Source of the DNA: Gaopeijia sp032250675
GTDB lineage: Bacteria; Gemmatimonadota; Gemmatimonadetes; Longimicrobiales; Gaopeijiaceae
Assembly (NCBI GenBank): GCA_032250675.1
Contig: JAVVEY010000001.1
Span: 1-64,000, forward strand
Direction: 5' to 3'
DNA: 64,000 nucleotides
The translations under genes and the position numbers were made by a program. The notes beneath the pieces are model-generated. The model was not told where the DNA came from. It ran no database searches and saw nothing but the letters and a program-made list of their open reading frames with translations. Shown here one piece after another: positions 8,846 to 16,941 of this stretch. Numbering within the stretch: position 1 is the stretch's first letter; the number at the start of each line of letters is the position of its first letter.

Positions 8846-10184
8846 CGAACTCGTGGATGCCGAGCGGGGATAGCTCGCGCCCGTAGCCGCTCTCGCGGAC
8901 GCCGCCGAAGGGGAGGCGCGGGTCGGAACGCACGAAGTCGTTGACGAAGCACGCGCCCGCGTGGAGCCGTCCGCGCGCGATCGTCTCGCCGCGCTCGCGG
9001 TCGGCGGTGAAGACCGCCGCACCGAGGCCGTACCGCGTGCCGTTGGCCCACGCGATCGCGGTCGCCTCGTCGGGCGCGCGCAGTACGCTCGCGACCGGGC
9101 CGAAGACCTCTTCCGATCCCGCCGGCATCCCGGGCGTCACACCGGTCAGCACCGTCGCCGGATACCACGCCCCGGGACGGTCGGGGATCTCGCCCCCGAG
9201 CAGGCAGCGCGCGCCGGCCTCCACGCTGGCCTGTACCTGGCGGTGGACCTCGTCGCGCAGGTCCAGGCGCGCGAGCGGGCCCAGGCGAGTGTCGTCGTTG
9301 TGGGGATCACCGATCTCGTAGTCCGACATGAGCGCGACGACGCGCTCGACGAAGGCGTCGTGCACGGCGTCGAGGACGATGAAGCGCTTGGCGGCGATGC
9401 AGCTCTGACCCGCGTTGACCATGCGCGAGGTGACGCATCGCTCGGCGGCGTGATCGAGGTCGGCGTCTTCGAGGATCACGTACGGGTCGCTCCCGCCGAG
9501 CTCGAGCACGCTCTTCTTGACCAGCTCCCCCGCGCGCGCCGCCACCGCACGCCCCGCCTGCACGCTCCCGGTCAGCGTCACGGCCGCGATCCGGTCGTCG
9601 GCCATCCACTCCGAGATCGCCTCGGGCTCGAGTCTCAGATTGGCGAAGAGCCCTTCCGCGAACCCCGAGGCCGCGAAGATCTCGCTGATGTCTTCAGCGC
9701 ACCCGGGGACGTTTGGCGCGTGCTTCAGCAGCACCCCGTTGCCCGCCATCAGTGTGGGGGCCGCGAAGCGGAAGACCTGCCAGTGCGGGAAGTTCCACGG
9801 CATGATGCCGAGGACGACGCCGAGCGGTCGGGGTGTCCAGTACGCGGCGGTGGCGTCGGTCTCGGCGGTGTGGGGCGCGAGGAAGCCCTCTCCGTGGTCG
9901 GCGTAGTACTCGCACACCCAGGCGCACTTCTCGACCTCCGAGCGAGCCTGTGCGATCGGCTTGCCCATCTCGGTCGTCATGCGGCGCGCCCACCGCTCGG
10001 TATCGCCGCGGAGACGATCGGCCGCGGTGGTGAGTGCCCGCGCGCGGTCGTCGAACGATCGGCGGGCCCACTCCGCCTGCGCGTCGACGGCGGCGCCGAG
10101 GATGCGCTCGACCTCGTCTGCGGTGTGGAGCGGCCGACTCTCCCTCGCCTCTCCCGTGGCCGGATCGACGACCTCGAAGCTCAT
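8817..10184 (-). CDS. NAD(P)-dependent aldehyde dehydrogenase, succinate-semialdehyde type
   Basis: A 455-residue ALDH. Visible motifs are the catalytic Cys in NAGQSCIAAKRF, the general base Glu in LELGGSDPYVI, PWNFPHWQ in the cofactor domain and EVFGPVASVL near the end. Overall shape and the short N terminus match GabD1-like succinate-semialdehyde dehydrogenases, which feed the TCA cycle with succinate. The substrate is inferred from this resemblance only. The ATG at 10184 overlaps the TGA of a possible beta-propeller relic. The 3' end overlaps thyX by 29 bases. Confidence 0.9.
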   Translation of the reverse strand: MSFEVVDPATGEARESRPLHTADEVERILGAAVDAQAEWARRSFDDRARALTTAADRLRGDTERWARRMTTEMGKPIAQARSEVEKCAWVCEYYADHGEGFLAPHTAETDATAAYWTPRPLGVVLGIMPWNFPHWQVFRFAAPTLMAGNGVLLKHAPNVPGCAEDISEIFAASGFAEGLFANLRLEPEAISEWMADDRIAAVTLTGSVQAGRAVAARAGELVKKSVLELGGSDPYVILEDADLDHAAERCVTSRMVNAGQSCIAAKRFIVLDAVHDAFVERVVALMSDYEIGDPHNDDTRLGPLARLDLRDEVHRQVQASVEAGARCLLGGEIPDRPGAWYPATVLTGVTPGMPAGSEEVFGPVASVLRAPDEATAIAWANGTRYGLGAAVFTADRERGETIARGRLHAGACFVNDFVRSDPRLPFGGVRESGYGRELSPLGIHEFVNQKTVWVR

Positions 10185-10255
10185 CGCACCACGCGCAGCC
10201 CGACCACGCTCGCCCCATCGAGGTCGTCGCGATCGACCCCCCACAGCGATGGCAG
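10181..10255 (-). pseudogene. Possible C-terminal relic of a 6-bladed beta-propeller protein
   Basis: The last 24 codons before the TGA at 10181 read LWGVDRDDLDGASVVGLRVV plus Arg. This closely parallels the C terminus of the intact propeller at 12030-12095 (LYGVHRDEMEVQRVVRLRLV plus Arg). Upstream of this, no frame continues the propeller pattern, so it looks like the tail end of a decayed copy. The stop overlaps the ALDH start. The match is short and could be chance. Confidence 0.3.
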
Positions 10256-10823
10256 GGGCTGCCCCTCCGTGCTCCGGGATGCTCTACCGCGACGGTGAGG
10301 ACGCAACGCACGGATGCGGGAGATCGAGCTCGTCCGGATGGCGCTGGGCATGGCGTCGGGGTGGTATGCGGAGAGGACGGAGTGTGACGTCGGTCGGCGA
10401 GGCCGGCCTTCCACCTCGACTCCCTGAGAGAGGGGCGCTTCACCTGCGGCGAAGGCGGGGCCGGAGGCTGTCCGGTGCACGACGCACCCGGAAAGATGTA
10501 GCTGCCTCCCGACTTTTTCCAGCGCGAGACGCCCCCGGACGCCCGAGGGGTCGGGGGCCGACCTGGCCCGGCGGGTCGTCAGGGATGCCTCGAAGTTGTG
10601 GAGGATGAACCACGGCTGCCTCGGCTCCGATGTCGTCCGGGAAGCAGTCGATTGAAGGAAGACGACGCGGTCTGCGTAGCAGATCGGAGGCGTGGGACGG
10701 CGGAGGAGCACCGCGTCCTGCCCGGCCGCCCCCGCGAGGGCTTGTTCTGGAAGTGCACCGACCCGTACCAAGTGCACCGACCCGTACCCGGCTTGCGCCA
10801 ACGCCGGAAAGGAATGCGATACG
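10256..10823. other. Intergenic region without a recognised gene
   Basis: About 570 bases with no frame that shows family motifs or a convincing start. Short open frames here have random-looking Arg/Pro/Ser-rich translations. The only clear structure is the 19-base tandem duplication at 10751-10788. It may be decayed coding sequence next to the propeller relic. Confidence 0.5.
10751..10788. repeat. 19-bp perfect tandem duplication
   Basis: AAGTGCACCGACCCGTACC occurs twice head to tail at 10751-10769 and 10770-10788, in the 5' leader of the beta-propeller lipoprotein gene, 36 bases before its ATG. Confidence 0.9.
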
Positions 10824-12095
10824 ATGATGACCCGAAGCGAAGGTGAGGTACTCGCGATCCTCACGCTGTGCGCGACACTCATGGCGTGCGGGGACGGCGG
10901 CGACCGGACCCCGGGCGACGTCGTGGTCACCGACTCCGCCGGCGTCACGATCGCCACGAATCAGGGGCGGGGCCTCTGGCTCGCCGGCGAGGGGTGGCAC
11001 CTCGAGGAGGAGCTCAGGATCGGCGTTACGTCAGGTGATCCGCGACTCCAGTTCGGGGTGGTGAGTGGGCTTGATGTGGATGACGAAGGGCGAATCCATC
11101 TTCTTGACGGTCAGGCACGCGAGGTACGGATCTTCGACGCCGCAGGGGAGTTCGTCCGCTCCTTCGGGGAGAGCGGAGAGGGTCCGGGCGAGTTCTCGCC
11201 TACCGTTGCACAGCCCCCGGGCGGCCTCTTCGTGGGAGCCGACGGAACGATCATCGTGCCGGACCTGGGCAATCAGCGGCTCGCCCGCTTCGGCCCGGAC
11301 GGGACCGTGCTGGAGTCCCCCCGACTCTCCCTCGGTTCGGGCATTCCTTTCGCCTGGACCCGCGGCGCGGATCGGACTCTTTTCCGGCAGCGCCGCACGC
11401 TGGACCTCCCCGGGATGGCGAGTGACAGCGTGGAGCCGATCGATCGAATCATCCGCGGCGACGGTGTGTCCGGAGAGGAGGAGCTCGTCCTCGAACTCGC
11501 CTCCGGGACCACCTTGTCGTTCGAGGGCGGCGGAGGCATCCCCGAGATCCGCATCTTCGCTCCCGAACCCGTCTGGACGGTGCTCTCGGATGGACGTCTC
11601 GTGACGGGCTCCAACGACGCGTACTCCCTCGCGCTCCATGACGCCGACGGAGAGGTCACGATGATCGTTCGCAGGGAAATCGAACGGCGTCCGGTGACGC
11701 CCGGTGACGAACGGAACTTGCGTGAGATCTTCGCGGAGGGGTGGGAGGAAGCCGGAGTCCCTCCCGGCGAGATCATGGACCAGCTCATGTCGGCGATCCG
11801 GTTCGAACCGATGTGGCCGGCTCTCGCCCAACTCATCGCGGGCCCCGACGGGTCGCTGTGGGTCCAACGCGTGAGCACGGAAGCCTCCCTCGACGAGTTC
11901 ACGGCGGAGGATCTCCAGGCCGGCCGCTTCGGGAGTTCCGCGTGGGACGTCTTCGACGCGGATGGAAGCTACCTGGGGGTCGTCGAGATGCCCGCACGGT
12001 TTACCCCCACCCGCTTCGTCGGGGATCACCTCTACGGGGTACATCGAGATGAGATGGAGGTCCAGCGGGTCGTGCGGCTGCGGCTGGTGCGGTAG
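10824..12095 (+). CDS. 6-bladed beta-propeller lipoprotein
   Basis: The 423-residue product starts with a lipoprotein signal (lipobox LMAC, Cys near residue 21). The body contains NHL/6-bladed propeller blades: VSGLDVDDEGRIHLLDGQAR, VRIFDAAGEFVRSFGESGEG, then PGEF and VPDLGNQRLARF. The end LYGVHRDEMEVQRV is typical of this family, which is highly expanded in Gemmatimonadota and some Bacteroidota. The molecular role is not known; such proteins are presumed binding scaffolds at the envelope. Two ATGs lie side by side at 10824 and 10827. Confidence 0.85.
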   Translation: MMTRSEGEVLAILTLCATLMACGDGGDRTPGDVVVTDSAGVTIATNQGRGLWLAGEGWHLEEELRIGVTSGDPRLQFGVVSGLDVDDEGRIHLLDGQAREVRIFDAAGEFVRSFGESGEGPGEFSPTVAQPPGGLFVGADGTIIVPDLGNQRLARFGPDGTVLESPRLSLGSGIPFAWTRGADRTLFRQRRTLDLPGMASDSVEPIDRIIRGDGVSGEEELVLELASGTTLSFEGGGGIPEIRIFAPEPVWTVLSDGRLVTGSNDAYSLALHDADGEVTMIVRREIERRPVTPGDERNLREIFAEGWEEAGVPPGEIMDQLMSAIRFEPMWPALAQLIAGPDGSLWVQRVSTEASLDEFTAEDLQAGRFGSSAWDVFDADGSYLGVVEMPARFTPTRFVGDHLYGVHRDEMEVQRVVRLRLVR

Positions 12096-12441
12096 GGAGA
12101 ACCCGCCCGGAGGCACGGTTCAGGAGTCGGGGATATCCATCTGACCGGCCGGATGTGCCGGGAGGGATGTGCCGTGAGGGATGTGCCGTGAGGGATGTGC
12201 CGTGAGGGTCCGGGCGGTCTTGCGGGGGATGGAATATCCCACTCTTTCCGTCCTGCGACGGCCGTCTTGCCATTCGAATGGAATCTCGCCTCGGATTCCA
12301 CTCCGAGGCAGCCTTGACGACAGGCCAGGCAGACGAGTGGTGGTGTCTTCCACTTCCGGGCACCGCTTCCGTGCCTCGTTGGCCTGAGGACGGTGGCACA
12401 TCCCCCTCATCGCCCTCACTCCCGCTGGTCCCGCGGCGCCG
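12096..12441. other. Intergenic region with a short tandem repeat
   Basis: These 346 bases separate the convergent 3' ends of the beta-propeller gene and the frameshifted receiver gene. Apart from the 14-base repeat at 12151-12205 I see no gene and no clear terminator. Confidence 0.6.
12151..12205. repeat. 14-bp tandem repeat, three perfect copies and one variant
   Basis: GGGATGTGCCGTGA is repeated exactly at 12164-12177, 12178-12191 and 12192-12205, preceded by a degenerate copy at 12151-12163 (GGATGTGCCGGGA). The copies are contiguous, so this is a minisatellite and not a CRISPR. Confidence 0.92.
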
Positions 12442-13304
12442 TCAACCGAGCTCGTGGGCCACGCGGTACCTCCGAAGCACCGCCTCCACCCGCAGGAGGA
12501 AGCGCGGAGGGTCGATCGGCTTGACCACGTAGTCGTCCGCACCCGACTTGAGGAGGGTGAGTTCGGTATCCGGATCGCCCACACCGGTGGCCACGATCAC
12601 CGGGACGAGGCCGACGTCGAGCCGCGAGCGGATCCGGCGGAGGACCTCGAGCCCGTCCATCCCGGGCATTCTGAGGTCGAGCGTGACGAGGCTGATCGCC
12701 GAAGACCCGAGGGCGTCGAGCGCTTCAACCCCCCCGGCGCCTCGATGACCTTCATCCCGTGTTCGGTCAGGATGCGCCGGAAGAGGAGCCGGGCGTCGAG
12801 GTCGTCATCGACGACGAGAATCCGGTCGGGACACCCCGATTCGAGAGGCGGGAGGGCATGCGCGGCCGAGGGCGGAACCGAAGCGTATGCGCGGTCGGTC
12901 GCGACGGCGATCTCTGCGGGGGGCGCAATCTCGAGCGCCACGCTGCGCGCGGTGAGACTGACCACCTGCCGCTCGGCCTCGAAGCTGACCGGGTCGGAGG
13001 TAGCGACCGTGACGACGCGATCGGTGCAGTGGAGGGCGAGGACGCCGAGGCTCCGCGCGACCGACTCCGGCAGGAGCCCGGTGGCAAAGAGCTCCGGCGT
13101 CGAGAGGTCGGCCCGGTCGAGGCCGAAGTGGGCGGCGACGAGGTCGGCGAGGACGCCGGCGTCCACCCCGGTTGAGAGTCCGGCGCGGTGCCAGGCGGTC
13201 GCGGGGTCGGCGCTCGCCTGGATATCGAGCGCCTCGGCTCCGGGGAGTGAGGCCTCGCGGAGCACGGCGACGATCCAGTGCTGCATCTCGGGGGACGCAT
13301 TCAT
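12442..13304 (-). pseudogene. MshEN domain-receiver fusion protein, frameshifted
   Basis: Two frames together make one protein of about 287 residues. Residues 1-140 resemble the MshEN/GspE N-terminal domain (AGLSTGVDAGVLADLVAAHF, then GLLPESVARSLGVL and TSDPVSFEAE). Residues 155-287 are a receiver domain with acidic pocket DRILVVDDDLDARLL, LDLRMPGMDG around the phospho-acceptor Asp, and the switch Lys in DDYVVKPIDPP. The frame breaks in a run of seven C at 12729-12735; adding one base restores it. It is third in the rho operon. The break may be a sequencing error, so the gene may be intact in the organism. Confidence 0.75.
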
Positions 13305-13361
13305 GCCATCACGATGGCGTCCCGGCGCTCCGCATGCCACCCCGGAAGGGGGGACCGATCG

Positions 13362-13805
13362 TCATCCCCCGTCCGGGATCTGGTTTCGACCCTCGACGAG
13401 CCACGCGTCGGCGGCGCGCTGGGCGGACGAGGGCTCGGCGGGAAGATGGACGAGGAGCGCGCGTTCCCGTGGGGCGTCGGGGAGGTGCAGCACGAGGGCA
13501 TCGGGGTCGTGGCCGTCGTGGGCGCGCGATCTCCCCGAGCGGTCGATCGAGACGGTACGCCCCTCGTGGCGTAGCTCCGCGAGACGGAGGGCGTACGAGG
13601 CCCACGCTTCGAGGGGATCGCGTGCGTCCTCCGCGATCGCGGGGATGAGGGTGTCCCGGTAGTACGAGACCGCGCTCTCCCAGGCGTCGGGCCGTTCTTC
13701 GCGCAGGAGCCGGAGGGATTCCCGGAGGTGAGGCCGTGGATCATGCGCTCCCGATGCGTCGAGCGCCTCACGCAGTCGGGTATCGGCGATCTCTTCGGCC
13801 GTCAT
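13362..13805 (-). CDS. Hypothetical protein in the rho operon
   Basis: A 147-residue acidic, mostly helical protein. The first half (LREALDASG, RPHLRESLRLLREERPDAW, YYRDTLIPAIAEDARDPLEA) looks like packed helices. The second half has short strands (TVSIDRSGRSR, DALVLHLPDA, ALLVHLPAEP). I recognise no family. Its ATG overlaps the rho stop codon by four bases (ATGA), so it is translated with rho. The frameshifted receiver gene follows 57 bases later. Confidence 0.7.
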   Translation of the reverse strand: MTAEEIADTRLREALDASGAHDPRPHLRESLRLLREERPDAWESAVSYYRDTLIPAIAEDARDPLEAWASYALRLAELRHEGRTVSIDRSGRSRAHDGHDPDALVLHLPDAPRERALLVHLPAEPSSAQRAADAWLVEGRNQIPDGG

Positions 13806-15055
13806 CCGCCCGCCGCCATCGCATCCATGAACTCTTCGTTCGTGGGGTATCGCTTCATCCGGTCGAGGAGGAACTCGATCGCCTCGCCGGCCGGCATGTC
13901 GGCGAGGAAGTTGCGCAGGAGGAAGACGCGGTTGCGCTCGGTCGCGGTCAGGAGGAGCTCCTCCTTGCGCGTGCTCGAGCGGTTGATGTCGATCGCCGGG
14001 AAGACCCGACGATCCGAGATCATGCGATCGAGCATGATCTCCATATTGCCGGTGCCCTTGAATTCCTCGAAGATCACATCGTCCATCCGACTCCCCGTCT
14101 CGACGAGCGCCGTCGCGACGATCGTGAGTGACCCTCCGGCCTCGAGCTTTCGCGCGGCACCGAAGAATCGTTTCGGCTTCTGGAGCGCTTTCGCGTCGAT
14201 CCCCCCCGACATGATGCGTCCCGAGCGGGGCATCGCGGCGTTGAAGGCCCTCGAGAGGCGCGTGATCGAATCGAGAAGGATCACGACGTCGCGGCCCGAT
14301 TCGACGAGGCGCTTCGCCTTCTCCATCACCATCTCGGTCACCTGGATGTGTCGCCGGGAGGACTCGTCGAAGGTCGAGGCGATGACCTCACCCCGGACCT
14401 TTTCGCGCATCTCGGTGACCTCCTCGGGGCGTTCGTCGATGAGGAGTACGATGAGCTCGACTTCGGGGTGATTTGCGGCGATCGACTGCGCCATCTGCTG
14501 GAGGAGGGTCGTCTTTCCCGCCTTCGGCGGAGAGACGATGAGGCCTCGCTGACCCTTCCCGATCGGCGCGATCAGATCGACCACGCGCATCGCGAGGCTC
14601 CCGTCCGCGCGCTCGAGGCGGAGCCGTTCGTCGGGGTACTTCGGGCGCAGATCATCGAAGTCGGGACGGTCCTCCCGCTCCTCCGGTTCGAGGCCGTTGA
14701 TCGAGTTGATCCGGAGCATCGCCATGTAGCGTTCGCGCTTCCGGGGCGGGCGCACGGTGCCCTCGATCGAGTCGCCCGTCCGGAGTTGAAACCGCTTGAT
14801 CTGCGAGGGGCTCACGTAGATGTCATCGGGCCCCGGGAGGTAGCTCCATTCGGGCGAGCGAAGAAAGCCGTACCCCTCCTTCATCGCCTCGAGGACGCCG
14901 GACGCTTCGAGCTCTTCGCCCTCGTGAAAGAGCGTCTTCTCGATCCGGCTGAGGAGCTGGGGCCGGCTGAGGCCGGATGCTCCCGAAATCGACAGCTCGT
15001 CGGCCATCGTCTGGAGTGCACCGACGGTCCTGGATCGAAGTTCGGCGATGTCCAC
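13802..15055 (-). CDS. rho: Transcription termination factor Rho
   Basis: A 417-residue Rho of normal length. Domains in order: Rho_N helix-extended-loop (about 1-45, VDIAELRSRTVGALQTMADE), the RNA-binding cold-shock-like domain (about 50-125, GYGFLRSPEWSYLPGPDDIYV), and the RecA-like ATPase (about 150-415) with Walker A SPPKAGKTTLLQ, Walker B VILLDSITRLSRAFN and the GTGNMEIMLDR segment. Rho is the RNA-dependent hexameric helicase that ends transcription. The GTG at 15055 was chosen because family similarity starts there. A promoter-like pair lies about 115 bases upstream. Confidence 0.97.
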   Translation of the reverse strand: MDIAELRSRTVGALQTMADELSISGASGLSRPQLLSRIEKTLFHEGEELEASGVLEAMKEGYGFLRSPEWSYLPGPDDIYVSPSQIKRFQLRTGDSIEGTVRPPRKRERYMAMLRINSINGLEPEEREDRPDFDDLRPKYPDERLRLERADGSLAMRVVDLIAPIGKGQRGLIVSPPKAGKTTLLQQMAQSIAANHPEVELIVLLIDERPEEVTEMREKVRGEVIASTFDESSRRHIQVTEMVMEKAKRLVESGRDVVILLDSITRLSRAFNAAMPRSGRIMSGGIDAKALQKPKRFFGAARKLEAGGSLTIVATALVETGSRMDDVIFEEFKGTGNMEIMLDRMISDRRVFPAIDINRSSTRKEELLLTATERNRVFLLRNFLADMPAGEAIEFLLDRMKRYPTNEEFMDAMAAGG

Positions 15056-15169
15056 GAATACGTCGAGGAGGGCGAGGCCCGGGGAGATCCGCGTGAGTCC
15101 TGCGCGGCGCGAAGGTCTGGGAGGGTGTCGCGGGCGAAGGGGTCCCGTGGGGATGCCTGCGACACGAGG

Positions 15170-15199
15170 AGGGTACACCCGGTATGGGAGAGGGGTCAA
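15170..15199 (-). promoter_or_regulatory. Candidate sigma-70-type promoter of the rho operon
   Basis: On the minus strand TTGACC (15194-15199) is followed after 18 bases by TACCCT (15170-15175), itself preceded by TG. This would give rho a leader of roughly 105 bases. It is a sequence match to the consensus only. Confidence 0.45.
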
Positions 15200-15262
15200 G
15201 ATGGCGAACCCACCGGAGGTATTTTCCGGCTTCCGGCGCGCGATCTTCGTCGGGCGAGTCTG

Positions 15263-15536
15263 GAAGGGTGTTGAAGAAGGGGGGCGAGCCGCGTTACCCC
15301 CGCCACGGGTCCAGCTCCGAGGCGGAGCGACGAAGCCATAGCCGTAGCTACGGCGAGGCGTTCCAACGAAGGAGATGGGCCCGTGCCGGGGGTAACCCGA
15401 AGGGCGCAAGGCGGTTACGCGGTCCATGCTGTGTTTCTCCTCCTCGCCGTAGCGGTGCTACGACTCGTCGTCGTGCCTGCCCTGGACGCGCGCAAGCGCC
15501 ATGCGCGCGGCTCACCCCCCTTCTTCAACACCCTTC
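15263..15536. repeat. MITE-like element with perfect 22-bp terminal inverted repeats
   Basis: GAAGGGTGTTGAAGAAGGGG plus two G at 15263-15284 is the exact reverse complement of 15515-15536; one mismatch later the match continues for eight more bases. Inside lies a second inverted pair (GTTACCCCCGCCACGGG at about 15293, facing CCCGTGCCGGGGGTAAC near 15380) and two GTAGC...GCTAC palindromes at 15341-15354 and 15448-15462. No open frame shows transposase motifs. It fills the space between the divergent rho and 15652 genes. A related but shorter element is at 16794-16938. Confidence 0.75.
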
Positions 15537-15651
15537 GAGCGCGGTCCCGCTCCACGCGGGGCCTTTCTTGACATTCCACACCCTTGCCGGGAAGCTTCGC
15601 TTTTCACCATTTGCCCTGAGACCCCCGCGGCCCGGACGGAGACCGCTACAG

Positions 15652-16005
15652 ATGGCACGACACAACCGGGACGGTTCGGGAGCGGACCAGTGTGGCTTCG
15701 AATATGAGGTCAGTTACCAGCCCGACTGGCTCCGGCACGTGAAGGTCACGCGGGGGCTGGAGTCGGGGCGCCAGTCCACCAAGACACTCTACCGGAATCC
15801 CGCGTCCCGGCGGGAGCGGCGCCCGGGACGCAGCGTCCGCACCGTGATCCGATCGGAGACGCAGGAGCTGGACCTCGAGGTCTCGATCCGCGACCCCGGG
15901 AGTCGCATTCGGCGGCTGCGAGTGACGTGCGAGGTGCCGGGGGAGAACGGCTCCACCGACGAAGTGGAGTTCACGATCGAGGGCGGGCTTCCCCCCGCGT
16001 GCTGA
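15652..16005 (+). CDS. Hypothetical protein upstream of mlaE
   Basis: A 117-residue, strongly basic then beta-rich protein: FEYEVSYQPDWLRHVKVTRG, a linker rich in Arg, then ELDLEVSIRDPGSRIRRLRV and VEFTIEGG. There is no signal peptide. I recognise no family. Its stop overlaps the mlaE ATG by one base (TGATG), which ties it to the Mla operon and may mean a role in lipid transport, but that is only context. Confidence 0.65.
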   Translation: MARHNRDGSGADQCGFEYEVSYQPDWLRHVKVTRGLESGRQSTKTLYRNPASRRERRPGRSVRTVIRSETQELDLEVSIRDPGSRIRRLRVTCEVPGENGSTDEVEFTIEGGLPPAC

Positions 16006-16787
16006 TGGCCTCGTCGGTGACAGCCCCGATCCGCTGGACGGGACGCCTGGCGATGCAGGCGGTCACCGTCGTCGGGCGGGGCGGGATCCTCGCACTGGGC
16101 GGCGCGCGCGCGCTGCGCAAGGTGAGTATCTGGGGCCCGCTCCTCGTGCCGCAGATGATCTCGATCGGGATCGCCTCGATCCCGCTCGGCCTCTTCATCG
16201 CCGCCTTCACCGGGATCGTCCTCGCCATCCAGGCCTCCTACACCTTTGTGGGAACGGTGCCGCTCTACTTCGTCGGTGCCCTCGTCGGCAAGACGATCAT
16301 CCTCGAGCTGGGCCCGGTGCTCACCGGCCTCGCGCTCGCCGGGCGCGTGGGCGCGAGCAGCGCATCCGAGATCGCCACGATGCGCGTGACGGAACAGATC
16401 GACGCACTCGAATCGCTCGCCTACGATCCGGTCGCCTACCTCCTCGTACCGAGAGTGATCGCCGGGACCCTCATGTTTCCGATCGTCATCAGCTTCGCGA
16501 TGGCGATGGGGATCGCGGCGGCGTGGCTCACCTCGATCTCGCTCCTCGACCTGGCGACTCCCCAGTTCGTCCGCGGGCTGCGGCTCTTTTACGACCCCTG
16601 GGACGTTCAGTTCGCGCTCTTCAAGGCGGCGACCTTCGGCACGACGGTGACGGGGGTTGGAGCCTTCTTCGGCTTCACCTGCACCGGGGGGGCCCGGGGG
16701 GTGGGTCGGGCCACCACGCGCGCGGTCGTCGTCTCCTCGATGCTCCTCCTCGTGCTCGATGCCTTCTGGGCAGCGACATTGCTGTGA
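16005..16787 (+). CDS. mlaE: MlaE family lipid ABC transporter permease
   Basis: A 260-residue inner-membrane permease with about five or six hydrophobic helices. Family features are LVPQMISIGIASIPLGLFI, the central ELGPVLTGLALAGRVGAS with the conserved ALAGRVG segment, and GAFFGFTCTGGARGVGRATT toward the end. MlaE dimers form the membrane core of the MlaFEDB complex moving phospholipids between the inner and outer membranes. It is followed by mlaF and mlaD, with a 150-base inverted-repeat element between mlaE and mlaF. Confidence 0.94.
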   Translation: MASSVTAPIRWTGRLAMQAVTVVGRGGILALGGARALRKVSIWGPLLVPQMISIGIASIPLGLFIAAFTGIVLAIQASYTFVGTVPLYFVGALVGKTIILELGPVLTGLALAGRVGASSASEIATMRVTEQIDALESLAYDPVAYLLVPRVIAGTLMFPIVISFAMAMGIAAAWLTSISLLDLATPQFVRGLRLFYDPWDVQFALFKAATFGTTVTGVGAFFGFTCTGGARGVGRATTRAVVVSSMLLLVLDAFWAATLL

Positions 16788-16793
16788 GGTTGA

Positions 16794-16938
16794 GAAGGGT
16801 GTTGAAGACGTACGGCAGTCCCCGCGAAGGGGGCTTGCGAGTCTCAGGCAAGGCGGAGTTCCGAAGGCGATGCCCTGGCATCGGCGAGGGACTCCAACGC
16901 CGTCATGAGGCCGCACCCCCCCTTCTTCAACACCCTTC
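16794..16938. repeat. Second, shorter inverted-repeat element inside the mla operon
   Basis: GAAGGGTGTTGAAGA at 16794-16808 is the perfect reverse complement of TCTTCAACACCCTTC at 16924-16938. The same terminal sequence bounds the element at 15263-15536, but the roughly 115-base interior differs. It begins seven bases after the mlaE stop and ends three bases before the mlaF ATG, so it fills the whole intergenic space within an operon. Confidence 0.75.
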
Positions 16939-16941
16939 CAG

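Noticed and set aside
12151..12205. CRISPR array
   Set aside because: Repeat units are contiguous with no spacers and only 14 bases long, and no cas genes are present.
15341..15462. Integron attC sites suggested by the GTAGC...GCTAC palindromes and GTTCCAAC/GGTTACGC pieces
   Set aside because: No consistent RYYYAAC/GTTRRRY pair at the right spacing, no cassette structure and no integrase.
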